DNA of 64,000 nt from positions 645,084 to 709,083 of the forward strand of contig NZ_JAWRCU010000003.1 in the NCBI RefSeq assembly GCF_033542235.1, written 5' to 3'. Position 1 is the first letter of the stretch, and each line of letters starts with the position of its first letter. The DNA comes from JAWRCU01 sp033542235. GTDB lineage: Bacteria; Pseudomonadota; Alphaproteobacteria; Rhizobiales; Rhizobiaceae. The translations under genes and the position numbers were made by a program. The notes under the pieces were generated by a model. It searched no databases. It saw nothing but the letters and a program-made list of their open reading frames with translations, and had not been told where the DNA came from. Below are positions 53,663-62,185 of the stretch, one piece after another.

Positions 53663-54190
53663 TTATCCGAGCTCGCCGTCCGGCCGCCGAATGCGGTCTC
53701 GAGCCTGCTCCGGCGCAGCCTGCCGCTCTTGGCTATGCCACGTACCGGCCCATCTGCCCGCAGCCGCCCAATAGGCGATGCCACCCACTATTCCGCTGCC
53801 GATCATGACGGCCGCGAAGCGTGTGTCCCCGAACACCGTACCGCCGGCGGCCCCTTCGTCGAAGCCTCCTCCTGACCGCAGCCAGAACAGGCTGAGCACG
53901 GCGACGGCGACGAAAATGCCGCCGAGCGCGTAGAATAGCCAGTCGCGCCGTCCGGAGATTTCTGCGATCAGAATGACCGGCAACGAAGGGATGAAGGCGA
54001 AATAGGCAGCGAGAACCGCCACGGCTGTGGCAGAGAATAGGAGAGAGCCCACAGCGCCGGCCAGCTCACCATCGGCGAAGCCGGGTCCCAAGGTGACGAG
54101 ATGCAGGAAGACGCTGGCGGCAAGCGCCGCCACGGCGTAGCCGAAAATGATCGCGGCAAAGCGGACAAGGTAGATCAGAACACGTGTCAT
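53663..54190 (-). CDS. Four-helix hypothetical membrane protein
   Basis: A 175-residue protein with four hydrophobic segments (residues about 5-30, 45-70, 75-100 and 130-150), an FIPSLPVILIAEISGRRDWL loop and a Gly-rich stretch GGGFDEGAAGGTVFGD. The Arg-rich C-terminal tail is probably cytoplasmic. No family recognised; similar proteins are found in other rhizobia. It converges on the LysE gene, with about five bases between stops. Confidence 0.7.
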   Translation of the reverse strand: MTRVLIYLVRFAAIIFGYAVAALAASVFLHLVTLGPGFADGELAGAVGSLLFSATAVAVLAAYFAFIPSLPVILIAEISGRRDWLFYALGGIFVAVAVLSLFWLRSGGGFDEGAAGGTVFGDTRFAAVMIGSGIVGGIAYWAAAGRWAGTWHSQERQAAPEQARDRIRRPDGELG

Positions 54191-54278
54191 CCTCTTGCAC
54201 CGCGCCAGTGGTCAGTCAGAGGAACCGAGATGACGATGGCATAGCGCAGCGCGACAGCAACGGCGCGGGCCAGCCCTG

Positions 54279-55514
54279 TCACGCTTCGCCGTGCCCGGCG
54301 ATCATCATCGCCTCGAGTGCCAGGCGGTCGCTTTTTCTCAGCCGCTCGGATTCGGACTTGAGCTGGCCGCAGGCGGCAAGAATGTCGCGGCCGCGTGGCG
54401 TCCTAATCGGCGAAGCATAGCCGGCGCTGTTTATGTAGTCGGCAAATGTTTCGATCGTCTCCCAGTCCGAGCACTGGTAGTTCGTGCCGGGCCAGGGATT
54501 GAACGGGATCAGATTGATCTTGGCCGGAATGCCCTTGAGCAGCGTGACCAGCTCCTTGGCGTCAGCGAGGCTGTCGTTCACGTCCTTCAGCATCACATAT
54601 TCGAAGGTGATGCGCCGCGCATTGGAAAGACCTGGATAGCGGCGGCACGCCTCGAGCAGTTCCTTCAGCGGATACTTCTTGTTGATTGGCACCAGCATGT
54701 CGCGCAGGTCGTCACGCACGGCATGCAGCGAGATTGCGAGCATGACGCCAATCTCGTCGCCGGTCCGGTAGATTTCCGGCACGACGCCCGAGGTCGAGAG
54801 CGTGATGCGGCGCTTCGAGAGCGACAAACCGTCGCCGTCGGAGGCGATCAGCAGCGCCTGCTTGACGTTGTCGAAATTATAGAGCGGCTCGCCCATGCCC
54901 ATCATGACGATGTTGGAGACCTTGCGGCCCTCCGACGGCACGATGGCACCGGCCGGGGTGTCGCGGTCAGGGAAATCGCCGAGCCGGTCACGCGCCGTCA
55001 TCAGCTGCGCAAGGATCTCCTCCGCGGTCAGGTTACGCACGAGCTTTTGGGTGCCGGTATGACAGAAAGAGCAGGTGAGCGTGCAGCCGACCTGGCTCGA
55101 TATGCAGAGCGTGCCGCGCCCCTCTTCCGGGATGTAGACGGTCTCGATCTCGACCGGCCGGCCGGCGCCGCGCGGCGGAAACCGGAACAGCCACTTGCGT
55201 GTGCCGTCGTTGGAAACCTGCTCCTCGACAATTTCGGGCCGGGCTATCGTGAAGTGCCGGTCGAGTTCGGCGCGCAGCTCCTTCGAGATGTTGAACATCT
55301 CGGAGAAATCGGAAACGCCGCGCACATAGAGCCAATGCCAGAGCTGCTGCGCACGCATCTTGGCCTGGCGCTCGGGCACAAGGCCTGCGCCGATCAGCGC
55401 CTCGGCGAGCTCGGCTCGAGCAAGCCCGATCAGCGACGCCTTGGCGGGCTGAGCCGCACGGAAGGCAAGCGCTGCGCGCGTGTTATCGTCCTTGATGTCG
55501 AGCGAAAGAGCCAT
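54279..55514 (-). CDS. rlmN: 23S rRNA (adenine2503-C2)-methyltransferase / tRNA A37 methyltransferase
   Basis: A 411-residue radical-SAM enzyme that methylates C2 of A2503 in 23S rRNA and A37 in some tRNAs. The cluster cysteines are in GCTLTCSFCHTGTQKLV (C-x3-C-x2-C) near residue 140. The later SDGDGLSLSKRRITLSTSG and VPEIYRTGD blocks are typical. The C-terminal methyl-carrying Cys is in RDILAACGQL. I chose the ATG giving MALSLDIKDDNTRAALAF, since the upstream frame is unrelated. Confidence 0.96.
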   Translation of the reverse strand: MALSLDIKDDNTRAALAFRAAQPAKASLIGLARAELAEALIGAGLVPERQAKMRAQQLWHWLYVRGVSDFSEMFNISKELRAELDRHFTIARPEIVEEQVSNDGTRKWLFRFPPRGAGRPVEIETVYIPEEGRGTLCISSQVGCTLTCSFCHTGTQKLVRNLTAEEILAQLMTARDRLGDFPDRDTPAGAIVPSEGRKVSNIVMMGMGEPLYNFDNVKQALLIASDGDGLSLSKRRITLSTSGVVPEIYRTGDEIGVMLAISLHAVRDDLRDMLVPINKKYPLKELLEACRRYPGLSNARRITFEYVMLKDVNDSLADAKELVTLLKGIPAKINLIPFNPWPGTNYQCSDWETIETFADYINSAGYASPIRTPRGRDILAACGQLKSESERLRKSDRLALEAMMIAGHGEA

Positions 55515-55599
55515 TGTCAGTTCTTTAGAGCACCGTAAGGTGCCATGTTCGGCGGCAAATAGCACGGGAGAGCTTCCGCGTCACGGGCGGCCCGAACGC

Positions 55600-55625
55600 A
55601 AAAGGGCCGGACAGAGGTCCGGCCC
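55600..55625 (-). terminator. Rho-independent terminator of the IalB-like gene
   Basis: On the minus strand GGGCCGGAC and GTCCGGCCC form a nine-base perfect stem with a four-base loop, followed by TTTTGCG. It lies about 25 bases past the stop of the gene ending at 55649. Confidence 0.85.
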
Positions 55626-55648
55626 GCAACACATAGGGAGTCGCTCGC

Positions 55649-56152
55649 CTATTTGCAGGTCGCGATCGAATCAAGCGCCGCGGAAATACCTTTCAGCGAA
55701 AATACGTATTTTGTCGTCGTGCCACGGCCCGAGGTAGCGGCGACGTTCATGTCCGAACCCTTCTTCATCGCCGCGATCAGCTGCGGTTCCTGGGCGGCGT
55801 TCTCCATCCAGGCCGATTTGCCGCGCGTGAACATGGAGAAGCTCTTGTCGCCGACCGTCACGGTGACTTTCGAGTTCTCCTTGAAATTGTAACCGGCGAT
55901 GAATTGCGGTTCGAAGGAGACGTTCTGGCCGGGCTTCTGGCTGACGAAGAAGAACATGTCGCCATGATCGACATTGGGCGGCTGCTTGTCGGTCGGCACG
56001 GTGAGCACGTAGCAGACCTTTCCGTTCTGAGCCTGATAGCTATAGGTGCCCCAGGCCTGGTGCTGGCTGATTTTGGTCGCCGACTGCGCCAGCGCAGGCT
56101 GGGCAAGGGCAACCAACACGAAACCGGCAACTGTCGAAATCAAACCACGCAT
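55649..56152 (-). CDS. Invasion-associated locus B (IalB) family protein
   Basis: A 167-residue exported protein with a signal peptide (RGLISTVAGFVLVALAQPAL, cut after ALAQ). The mature part has YQAQNGKVCYVLTVPTDKQP, HGDMFFFVSQKPGQNVSFEP and KGSDMNVAATSGRGTTTKYV, ending with a second Cys, so a disulfide is likely. This matches the IalB family, known from Bartonella invasion but widespread in rhizobia. Function in non-pathogens is unknown. Followed by its own terminator. Confidence 0.9.
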   Translation of the reverse strand: MRGLISTVAGFVLVALAQPALAQSATKISQHQAWGTYSYQAQNGKVCYVLTVPTDKQPPNVDHGDMFFFVSQKPGQNVSFEPQFIAGYNFKENSKVTVTVGDKSFSMFTRGKSAWMENAAQEPQLIAAMKKGSDMNVAATSGRGTTTKYVFSLKGISAALDSIATCK

Positions 56153-56461
56153 CGTCTTTGAATCATTCCCTGTCTGCCGCGTGTGTACTCGAACGGGCGC
56201 GCCCCGTCTCCGCCCCGCGTTTCGCTTCATTTTGATTGGATCTGGGTTACCAAAGCGTGAATTGCCCAAGCAAAGCGTTCCACAGCCCTGACCCGGCTTC
56301 AGCGTTGAGCCGCCATTTGCCCGGATTTCGGTGCTGAGACCCCTTCGCCCCGATGAAAAGCATGAAAAAGGCGAGAGTTTGACTGGCCGCAGCGCCCGGT
56401 GTCAGGCGCTCGGCCCGGTGAAGTACCGGCGGGTCACTTTCTCGGGAGTCGTACGACCGGC
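56153..56461. other. Intergenic region, 309 bases
   Basis: I see no gene or clear repeat between the IalB-like gene and the YkvA gene. Both are on the minus strand, so this holds the promoter of the IalB-like gene, which is not obvious from sequence. Confidence 0.5.
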
Positions 56462-56800
56462 TCAAAGCTCGGCCAGCGCTTCCCTGGCCGCCAGCCGGTG
56501 CTCCGGCTTGAGATTGGTGCGGATCGCCGCAAGGGCTGCGGTCAGAACCGCAATGTCATCCGTGAAACCTATGCCCACCATCATGTCCGGGATCGCGTCG
56601 ATCGGCAGGATGAAATAACCGAGCGCCGCCAGAAGGATGCCTTTGGCGCGCAGCGGCGTCTCCCGGTCGAGCGCGCAATAGTAAGCCGCGACCACGTCCT
56701 CCATGAACGGGATGTAGCGCGCAGCCTTCTTGGCTGTGCGCCAGAAATTCTCGCGAACGCCTTCCTCGCTCGCGAAAAACGCGGATTTGTTCAAGCTCAC
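56462..56800 (-). CDS. DUF1232 / YkvA family membrane protein
   Basis: A 112-residue protein of the YkvA family. The core is AYYCALDRETPLRAKGILLA, then ALGYFILPIDAIPDMMVGIG, the DUF1232 signature with LPxDxIPD, followed by FTDDIAVLTAALAAI. I chose the GTG at 56800 because AAGGGG lies about ten bases upstream and VSLNKSAFFASEE matches the family start. Found in many bacteria without a known function. Confidence 0.9.
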   Translation of the reverse strand: MSLNKSAFFASEEGVRENFWRTAKKAARYIPFMEDVVAAYYCALDRETPLRAKGILLAALGYFILPIDAIPDMMVGIGFTDDIAVLTAALAAIRTNLKPEHRLAAREALAEL

Positions 56801-56896
56801 GGTCAAACACCCCTTCAGTTCGGTATTCCGAACAATGATGTGGTGAAAGCCGGGCTCCTGCGCAAGTTTCCGTGTTTCGCCCACACGCCGTAGAGG

Positions 56897-57493
56897 CTAG
56901 CGCATCAAGCGCGAAGCGGCGCCGACTCCTTCCCCAAGTGCCGGCTGGCGCGGATCGGCGCCCGCCAGCGGCCAGGCCTCCTCGATGATATAGGGGCCGC
57001 CCCCGACGGAATCGCGCGATGACATCAGCACGAATCGAGAGACGCGGAACGGCGCCGTCGAGAAATTCCCACGCGCGGAAAGATAGCGCGCCACGTCGTT
57101 GGCATTGGAATTCTTCAGTCGGGCGAGCGTGATGTGAGGCACAAATTTGCGCGGATCGGACGGCACTCCGATACGCTGGCAGATCCGCTCGATTTCGGCT
57201 TGCAGGGCGGTGAGATCCGGCGAAGCCTTGACGCCTGCCCAGATCGCATGCGGCTTCCTGGAGCCGAACGCGCCCACTCCGGAGAGCGCCAAAGAGAATG
57301 GCGGCCGTCTGACGCGGTCCAGCGCGTTGGCGATATCGTCGGCCACATGGCCTTCGACATCTCCGATGAAGCGCAGCGTTAGGTGATAGTTCTCGACATC
57401 GACCCAGCGGGCACCGGGAAGTCCGCCGCGCAAAAGCGAGAGAGAGAGCGCCGCATCGCCAGGGATTTCGAGGGCGGTGAAAAGACGCGGCAT
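56897..57493 (-). CDS. thpR: RNA 2',3'-cyclic phosphodiesterase (LigT-like)
   Basis: A 198-residue protein of the 2H phosphoesterase family, which opens 2',3'-cyclic phosphate RNA ends. The two HxT(x) motifs are NYHLTLRFIGDV near residue 36 and FVPHITLARLKN near residue 120. The start MPRLFTALEIPGDAALSL is the usual family opening, with GGGAGGCT upstream. Free-standing. Confidence 0.93.
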   Translation of the reverse strand: MPRLFTALEIPGDAALSLSLLRGGLPGARWVDVENYHLTLRFIGDVEGHVADDIANALDRVRRPPFSLALSGVGAFGSRKPHAIWAGVKASPDLTALQAEIERICQRIGVPSDPRKFVPHITLARLKNSNANDVARYLSARGNFSTAPFRVSRFVLMSSRDSVGGGPYIIEEAWPLAGADPRQPALGEGVGAASRLMR

Positions 57494-57844
57494 GGCAGCC
57501 TCCCCGAATCGAACTCTCACGATCAGCGAATCATCGTTTGCCTGCGACGGCAAGTCGATAATTCATATTATTTATGGCAGCTTCGGTAATCGTCACGGCA
57601 TGGCCGGGACTGCCGCCACCAGAATTAAGTCGCCAGCCGCGACGGCGTTCCCGGCTGGGCCGCCTCGTGACCGGATGCCGGCCCGCAGGCAATAGAAGTG
57701 GTTCCCCCATTGTGGCGCTCCGTTGACTCTTCGTGCAATCCGCGTAAAAGCCGCCGCGATAGTGGAGCATTCATGCGCGGCCTCTTGTTGGCTTTTCTTG
57801 CGTTCCGGGCCCCCGGCCATGATGCCGGGCGCGAACGCCAGCGC
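57494..57844. other. Intergenic region upstream of asd, 351 bases
   Basis: Between the divergent thpR and asd genes. It should hold promoters for both. I see no complete gene; the AT-rich stretch near 57565 (TTCATATTATTTATGG) is the best candidate for a promoter on either strand, but no clear -35/-10 pair. A long antisense frame over asd enters here and is a shadow. Confidence 0.45.
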
Positions 57845-57889
57845 ATGCCCGCTAAAACTACGGCCAAAACCACGACCAAAACGGTCTGA
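57845..57889 (+). CDS. Possible Lys/Thr-rich leader peptide upstream of asd
   Basis: A 14-codon frame reading MPAKTTAKTTTKTV. Three Lys and six Thr make nine of fourteen residues, and all Lys codons are AAA, which is rare in a genome this GC-rich. Asd, 117 bases downstream, makes aspartate semialdehyde, the branch point to Lys and to Thr/Met/Ile. Such control codons are the hallmark of attenuator leaders. A longer version from an ATG at 57773 (preceded by GTGGAG) is in the same frame. Against it: the sequence is also an imperfect 12-base tandem repeat (CAAAACCACGAC), and no good ribosome site precedes the ATG at 57845. Confidence 0.4.
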   Translation: MPAKTTAKTTTKTV

Positions 57890-58006
57890 TCTCCCTGGCC
57901 AACTCGCCCTCTCCCCGGGTCCGGCCCGGGGGTGAAGCTGGCGAACCCGCGATAGAAGCAGCGGTTCTCCAGGCAACCAGCGGAGAGGGACAGGAGCAAG
58001 ACGACA
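57890..58006 (+). promoter_or_regulatory. Structured asd leader RNA with competing pairings
   Basis: CCCCGGG (57913-57919) pairs with CCCGGGG (57925-57931). CCCTCTCC (57907-57914) can alternatively pair perfectly with GGAGAGGG (57982-57989), just upstream of the asd ribosome site (CAGGAG near 57991). TCGCC (57904-57908) pairs with GGCGA (57940-57944). The first two structures exclude each other, as expected in a leader-controlled switch. No T-run follows, so this would be translational or rho-dependent control rather than classic attenuation. Confidence 0.35.
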
Positions 58007-59041
58007 ATGGGTTTCAAGGTTGCGATAGCCGGCGCCACGGGAAATGTGGGCCGCGAGATGCTCAATATCCTCGAGGAGCGCGGCTTTCCGGCGGATGAGG
58101 TGGTGCCACTCGCCTCGCGGCGCTCGGTCGGCACTGAGGTCTCCTACGGCGACCGCTCGCTGAAGGTGCGGGCGCTGGAGAACTACGATTTTTCCGATAC
58201 GGACATATGCCTCATGTCGGCCGGCGGCTCTGTATCCAAAGAATGGTCGCCTAAGATCGGCCGGCAGGGATGCGTCGTCATCGACAATTCGTCCGCCTGG
58301 CGCTACGACGCCGACGTGCCGCTCATCGTGCCGGAGGTGAATCCGGACGCGATCACGCAATTCTCCAAGAAGAACATTATCGCCAACCCGAACTGCTCGA
58401 CGGCCCAGCTCGTGGTAGCCCTGAAGCCATTGCACGATGCAGCGACCGTCAAGCGCGTCGTGGTCGCCACCTACCAGTCGGTCTCCGGGGCCGGCAAGGA
58501 GGCGATGGACGAGCTCTTCACTCAGACCCGCGCCGTGTTCGTGGCCGATCCGGTAGAGGCCAAGAAGTTCACCAAGCGCATCGCCTTCAACGTCATTCCC
58601 CATATCGACGTCTTCATGGAGGACGGCTCGACGAAGGAAGAGTGGAAGATGGTCGCTGAGACGAAGAAGATGCTCGATCCGAAGATCAAGCTGACCGCGA
58701 CTTGCGTTCGCGTGCCGGTCTTCATCGGCCATTCGGAGGCCGTCAACATCGAGTTCGAGAAGCCGATCAGCGCCGACGAGGCGCGCGAGATCCTGCGCGA
58801 GGCGCCGGGCTGCCTTGTCATCGACAAGCGTGAGAACGGCGGCTACGTCACGCCGGTCGAATCAGCCGGCGACGACGCCACCTTTATCTCCCGCATCCGC
58901 GAGGACCCGACCGTCGAGAACGGCTTGTCGATCTGGGTGGTTTCCGACAATCTGCGCAAGGGTGCGGCGCTCAACGCCGTGCAGATCGCCGAGCTGCTCG
59001 TCGAGCGAAACCTGATCCAGCCGAAGAAACAGGCGGCTTGA
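58007..59041 (+). CDS. asd: Aspartate-semialdehyde dehydrogenase
   Basis: A 344-residue NADPH enzyme that reduces aspartyl phosphate to aspartate semialdehyde, the common precursor of Lys, diaminopimelate, Thr, Met and Ile. The N-terminal loop is VAIAGATGNVGREMLNIL, the catalytic Cys is in NPNCSTAQLVVAL near residue 131, and SVSGAGKEAMDELFTQT and VRVPVFIGHSEAVNIEF with its active-site His are all present. Possible Lys/Thr-rich leader 117 bases upstream. Long 5' region suggests regulation. Confidence 0.97.
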   Translation: MGFKVAIAGATGNVGREMLNILEERGFPADEVVPLASRRSVGTEVSYGDRSLKVRALENYDFSDTDICLMSAGGSVSKEWSPKIGRQGCVVIDNSSAWRYDADVPLIVPEVNPDAITQFSKKNIIANPNCSTAQLVVALKPLHDAATVKRVVVATYQSVSGAGKEAMDELFTQTRAVFVADPVEAKKFTKRIAFNVIPHIDVFMEDGSTKEEWKMVAETKKMLDPKIKLTATCVRVPVFIGHSEAVNIEFEKPISADEAREILREAPGCLVIDKRENGGYVTPVESAGDDATFISRIREDPTVENGLSIWVVSDNLRKGAALNAVQIAELLVERNLIQPKKQAA

Positions 59042-59087
59042 TTCGCCCGCAACTCGGGCGCATCGCCAGCTTTCCTCACATCCCGGG

Positions 59088-59106
59088 GCCCGGCGTCACG
59101 CCGGGC
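59088..59106 (+). terminator. Possible weak terminator hairpin after asd
   Basis: GCCCGGCG and CGCCGGGC form an eight-base perfect stem with a three-base loop, 47 bases past the asd stop. No T-run follows, so termination is uncertain. Confidence 0.4.
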
Positions 59107-59250
59107 GCTTCGCGCTCGCGGAGTGGGGTGACGGGTAACGTCTGCATCGCTTATTCTCGGGCATTTTCTGGCAGTCCTACGACGGCAGCAACGAATGTGA
59201 GCTTGCGGCGTTTAGACTTGCCCGCGAACGACCCAATTCGAGAAATCGCC

Positions 59251-59496
59251 ATGTCCCAGAGACGTCCCATCGACACCGCTCCGAAGGATGGCCGAAAGGT
59301 CCATGTGTTCTGGACGAATGCCGACGGCGAAGAGAGCGAATCCGTCGCCCGCTACCACGACCTCGATCGGCTGAGGCGCGCTGGCGGCGACTGGGACGAA
59401 GCTGACGCCGGCTGGTGGACCTTCACCGACAGCCGCACCCAGCAGCGGATCGAGCCGGCGGCATGGGTCGCCGACGGCGAAGAGAATGACGAGTAG
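59251..59496 (+). CDS. Small conserved hypothetical protein (DUF551-like start)
   Basis: An 81-residue cytoplasmic protein. RRPIDTAPKDGRKVHVFWTN at the start resembles phage and rhizobial proteins with a P-I-x-T-A-P-K-D-G motif; the rest is Asp/Trp-rich (DWDEADAGWWTFTDSR, EPAAWVADGEE). I chose the ATG at MSQRRPIDTA, since the long upstream extension of the frame is unrelated low-quality sequence. No function known. Confidence 0.68.
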   Translation: MSQRRPIDTAPKDGRKVHVFWTNADGEESESVARYHDLDRLRRAGGDWDEADAGWWTFTDSRTQQRIEPAAWVADGEENDE

Positions 59497-59544
59497 TTAG
59501 CCGGCTCCGTTTGGCGCTCACGGTTGGGATAGGTCAGCGGGACA

Positions 59545-59700
59545 GCGCCCCCCTCTGTCCTGTCGGACATCTCCCCCGCAAGGGGGGAGATTGGACGGCC
59601 GCTTTGGTTTCGCTAGTCGGCAACGCAGCAGATTGGCGAAATCCTCGATGACAGCCAATCTCCTCCCTTGCGGGGGAGATGTCCGGCAGGACAGAGGGGC
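59545..59700. repeat. 156-bp palindromic MITE-like element, family A, second copy
   Basis: Arms start GCGCCCCCCTCTGTCCTGTC and end with GGACAGAGGGGC. The core reads ACGGCCGCTTTGGTTTCGCT, matching the reverse complement of the core at 15332-15491. It lies between the 81-residue hypothetical gene and holA. The remaining 207 bases up to holA contain no gene I can recognise. Confidence 0.9.
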
Positions 59701-59907
59701 AACGTAGGGTATTAAGTTTTCCGCGGTCTCCCTTCTTGGGGCCACTCATGCGGCCCTCATCTCCGACGAAAATCACCCCAACGCCAAATTCAGCCCCCAA
59801 CCGCGCGCAGCGACGTCGCCTTGCGATCGGAGCGGCAGCCCCCGTCCACAGTTAAATCCACCCAATTTCCGATTCGCTCCCAGTCTCCGACATGCTAAGC
59901 CCCGCCC

Positions 59908-60954
59908 ATGGCCGAGAAGAAAGCATATGAAGTCGATGGCTGGCTGGCGCGGCCCGATCCGAAGATCGCGATCGTGCTGATCTACGGGCCCGATCGCGGC
60001 CTTGTCGCCGAGCGGGCGAAGCTGTTCGTGGCGAAGTCCGGCGTTCCGGCCGATGACGCCTTCTCTCTCGTCAAACTGGATGCGGCCGAGGTCGAGCGTG
60101 ATCTTGGCCGGCTGCTCGACGAGGCCGGCACCATCTCCATGTTCTCGGCCCGACGGCTGATCTGGGTTCGGGACGCTGGCGCTCATAAGGGTTTCGCCGA
60201 GGCGGTGAAGGCCTTGGCTGCTGCACCACCGACGGACACGCAGGTCCTTATCGAAGCCGGTGACCTCAAGAAGGGCGCTGCGCTGAGAAGCGCCGTGGAG
60301 TCTGCCTCCTGCGCGATCGCGCTTCCCTGCTACGCTGATGACGGCCGCTCGATTGACACCGTGATCGACGATGCCTTGCAGAGGGCCGGCGTCAGCATGG
60401 GGCTGGAGGCGCGGCAGGCGCTCAAGCGCAATCTCGGTGGTGACCGGCTCGCCTCGCGGAGTGAGATCGAGAAGCTGATGCTCTATGCGCATGGCCAGGA
60501 AACGATTGAACTCGATGACGTGCTCTCCGCGACCGGCGATGCCTCGAGCAGTTCGGCCGACGCCGTCGTCGACGCCGCGCTGCTTGGCAAATTCGCCGAG
60601 TTCGATCTTGCCTTTTCGCGCTTTGTGACGAGCGGAAACCAACTTTTTCCCCTGCTCAGCACGGCACTGCGTCAGTTCCAGCTGCTCGATGCGATGCGCT
60701 CCGCCATGGACCTGTCCGGCAAGAGTGCCGGGGCCGCGGTTGCCGGAGCCAAGCCGCCGGTCTTCTTCTCACGCCGCAATACGGTAGAGACCGCGCTCAC
60801 CCGCTGGTCGCGACCGGCGATCACAGCGGCGCTGGACCGCTTGCAGGCGGCCGTCCTGAAAAGCCGCGAACGGTCCGAACTCGCCGAGCCGATAATCCGC
60901 CAATGTTTCATGGCGCTCGCCATGGAGAGCGCGAGAGCCGCTAGGGCTCGTTAG
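59908..60954 (+). CDS. holA: DNA polymerase III subunit delta
   Basis: A 348-residue clamp-loader subunit that opens the beta clamp. The N-terminal nucleotide-fold-like region is IAIVLIYGPDRGLVAERAKL, with DLGRLLDEAGTISMFSARRL after it; the middle and C-terminal helices include LFAVLSTALRQFQLLDAM-like sequence and end in PIIRQCFMALAMESAR. Length is standard. In other Rhizobiales it follows lptE; here a palindromic element and a small hypothetical gene lie upstream instead. Confidence 0.93.
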   Translation: MAEKKAYEVDGWLARPDPKIAIVLIYGPDRGLVAERAKLFVAKSGVPADDAFSLVKLDAAEVERDLGRLLDEAGTISMFSARRLIWVRDAGAHKGFAEAVKALAAAPPTDTQVLIEAGDLKKGAALRSAVESASCAIALPCYADDGRSIDTVIDDALQRAGVSMGLEARQALKRNLGGDRLASRSEIEKLMLYAHGQETIELDDVLSATGDASSSSADAVVDAALLGKFAEFDLAFSRFVTSGNQLFPLLSTALRQFQLLDAMRSAMDLSGKSAGAAVAGAKPPVFFSRRNTVETALTRWSRPAITAALDRLQAAVLKSRERSELAEPIIRQCFMALAMESARAARAR

Positions 60955-61197
60955 TAGCCCTCATGGTGAGCCTGTCGAACCACGAGGGCGCTTGGCGCCC
61001 CTACTTTGTGTAGCCGCATCGGCGCCTTCACTGTATTCCGCCGCGTGTGCCCAGTTTGGTGAGGTCGGCTCCATGAAAGCAGTCGGAGCAACGCGGGGAC
61101 GTAGACGGTGGCACCCCTGACTGCCCTCAACCAATCCGGTTGGTGAGGTCACTGCCAAGCGCCCTCTTGGTTCGACAGGCTCACCATGAGGGCTACT
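60953..61197. repeat. 245-bp inverted repeat element between holA and parB
   Basis: Arms of about 43 bases begin AGTAGCCCTCATGGTGAGCC and end GGCTCACCATGAGGGCTACT, near perfect, with about 160 bases between. The left arm begins within the holA stop codon. The remaining 77 bases to the parB stop hold nothing recognisable. It lies between convergent genes and might terminate both. Confidence 0.85.
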
Positions 61198-61274
61198 GGG
61201 TCGTCATGCCAATCGTCAACGGTGTGGCTAACGAAAATGGCTCACGGGAGCCTCAATGCATTCGGAACCGCCCC

Positions 61275-62156
61275 TTACGACGCCTGCAGCCTTCGACACA
61301 GCTCGTCGAGCTGATCGAGCGTGCGATAGGCGATGCGGACCTCGCCGCCATTTTCCTTGTGGTTGATGACCACCTTCAGGCCGGACACATCAGAAAGCAG
61401 CTTCTCCAGGGCAAGGGTATCGGCATCCTTCTCGGCCCGCTGGGGCGTGGCTTTGACGACATTGTTCTCGTTTGCCGGTTGCTGCGCGAGTGCTTCTGCC
61501 TGTCGGACCGACAGCCCGCCTTCCACGATCCGCTGCGCCAGTGCCGCCGGATCCTGGGCCGTGACCAGCGTCCGTGCATGCCCGGCCGATAGCGAGCCGT
61601 TGACGATCATGTCGCGAATCGGGTCCGGCAGTTTGAGAAGCCTCAGGGTATTGGCGACATGGCTGCGGCTTTTGCCGATAATCTGGCCGAGATCTGCCTG
61701 CGTGTAGCTATGCTCGTCGATAAGCTGCTGATATCCTTGCGCTTCCTCGATCGGATTGAGATCGGCGCGCTGCACGTTCTCGACAATGGCGAGCTCAAGC
61801 GCCGTACGATCGTCGACGTTGCGGATGATGACCGGGATCTCAACCAGCCCCGCGCGCTGTGACGCGCGCCAGCGCCGCTCGCCGGCGATGATCTCGTAGC
61901 GACCCTGCTCGCGCGCCGGACGCACCACCACCGGCTGCACGATCCCATGCTTGCCGATCGACTGGGCGAGCTCCGACAGCTCCTCCTCGTCGAAGCTGCG
62001 ACGCGGATTGTGCGGATTAGGCGAAAGAAATTCGATCGGCAGCGACCCGTCCGCGGCAACCTTGACTTCCTGCGGCTGTGCCGCCGGGCGATCAATCTCG
62101 CCGATCAGCGCCGCCAACCCGCGTCCTAGCCGCCGTTTCGAGGGATCTTCAGTCAT
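61275..62156 (-). CDS. parB: Chromosome partitioning protein ParB
   Basis: A 293-residue CTP-dependent clamp that loads at parS and segregates the origin. The N-terminal SNPHNPRRSFDEEELSELAQ-type region has the ParB nuclease-fold motif YEIIAGERRWRASQRAGLVE (the GERR CTP site), and the helix-turn-helix is YTQADLGQIIGKSRSHVANT. The C-terminal dimer domain ends LCRRLQAS. The gene follows parA by 29 bases. A parS copy is 1.4 kb upstream, in rsmG. Confidence 0.97.
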   Translation of the reverse strand: MTEDPSKRRLGRGLAALIGEIDRPAAQPQEVKVAADGSLPIEFLSPNPHNPRRSFDEEELSELAQSIGKHGIVQPVVVRPAREQGRYEIIAGERRWRASQRAGLVEIPVIIRNVDDRTALELAIVENVQRADLNPIEEAQGYQQLIDEHSYTQADLGQIIGKSRSHVANTLRLLKLPDPIRDMIVNGSLSAGHARTLVTAQDPAALAQRIVEGGLSVRQAEALAQQPANENNVVKATPQRAEKDADTLALEKLLSDVSGLKVVINHKENGGEVRIAYRTLDQLDELCRRLQAS

Positions 62157-62185
62157 CGTAATGTTCCATCTGTTAGGCGGCGGAA

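Noticed and set aside
57890..58006. Classic rho-independent attenuator after the possible asd leader peptide
   Set aside because: The GC-rich stem is present but no run of T follows, so intrinsic termination is not supported. I kept only the weaker claim of a structured leader.
57593..58732. Minus-strand frame of 379 codons over the 5' half of asd
   Set aside because: Antisense shadow; the asd protein is unmistakable on the plus strand.
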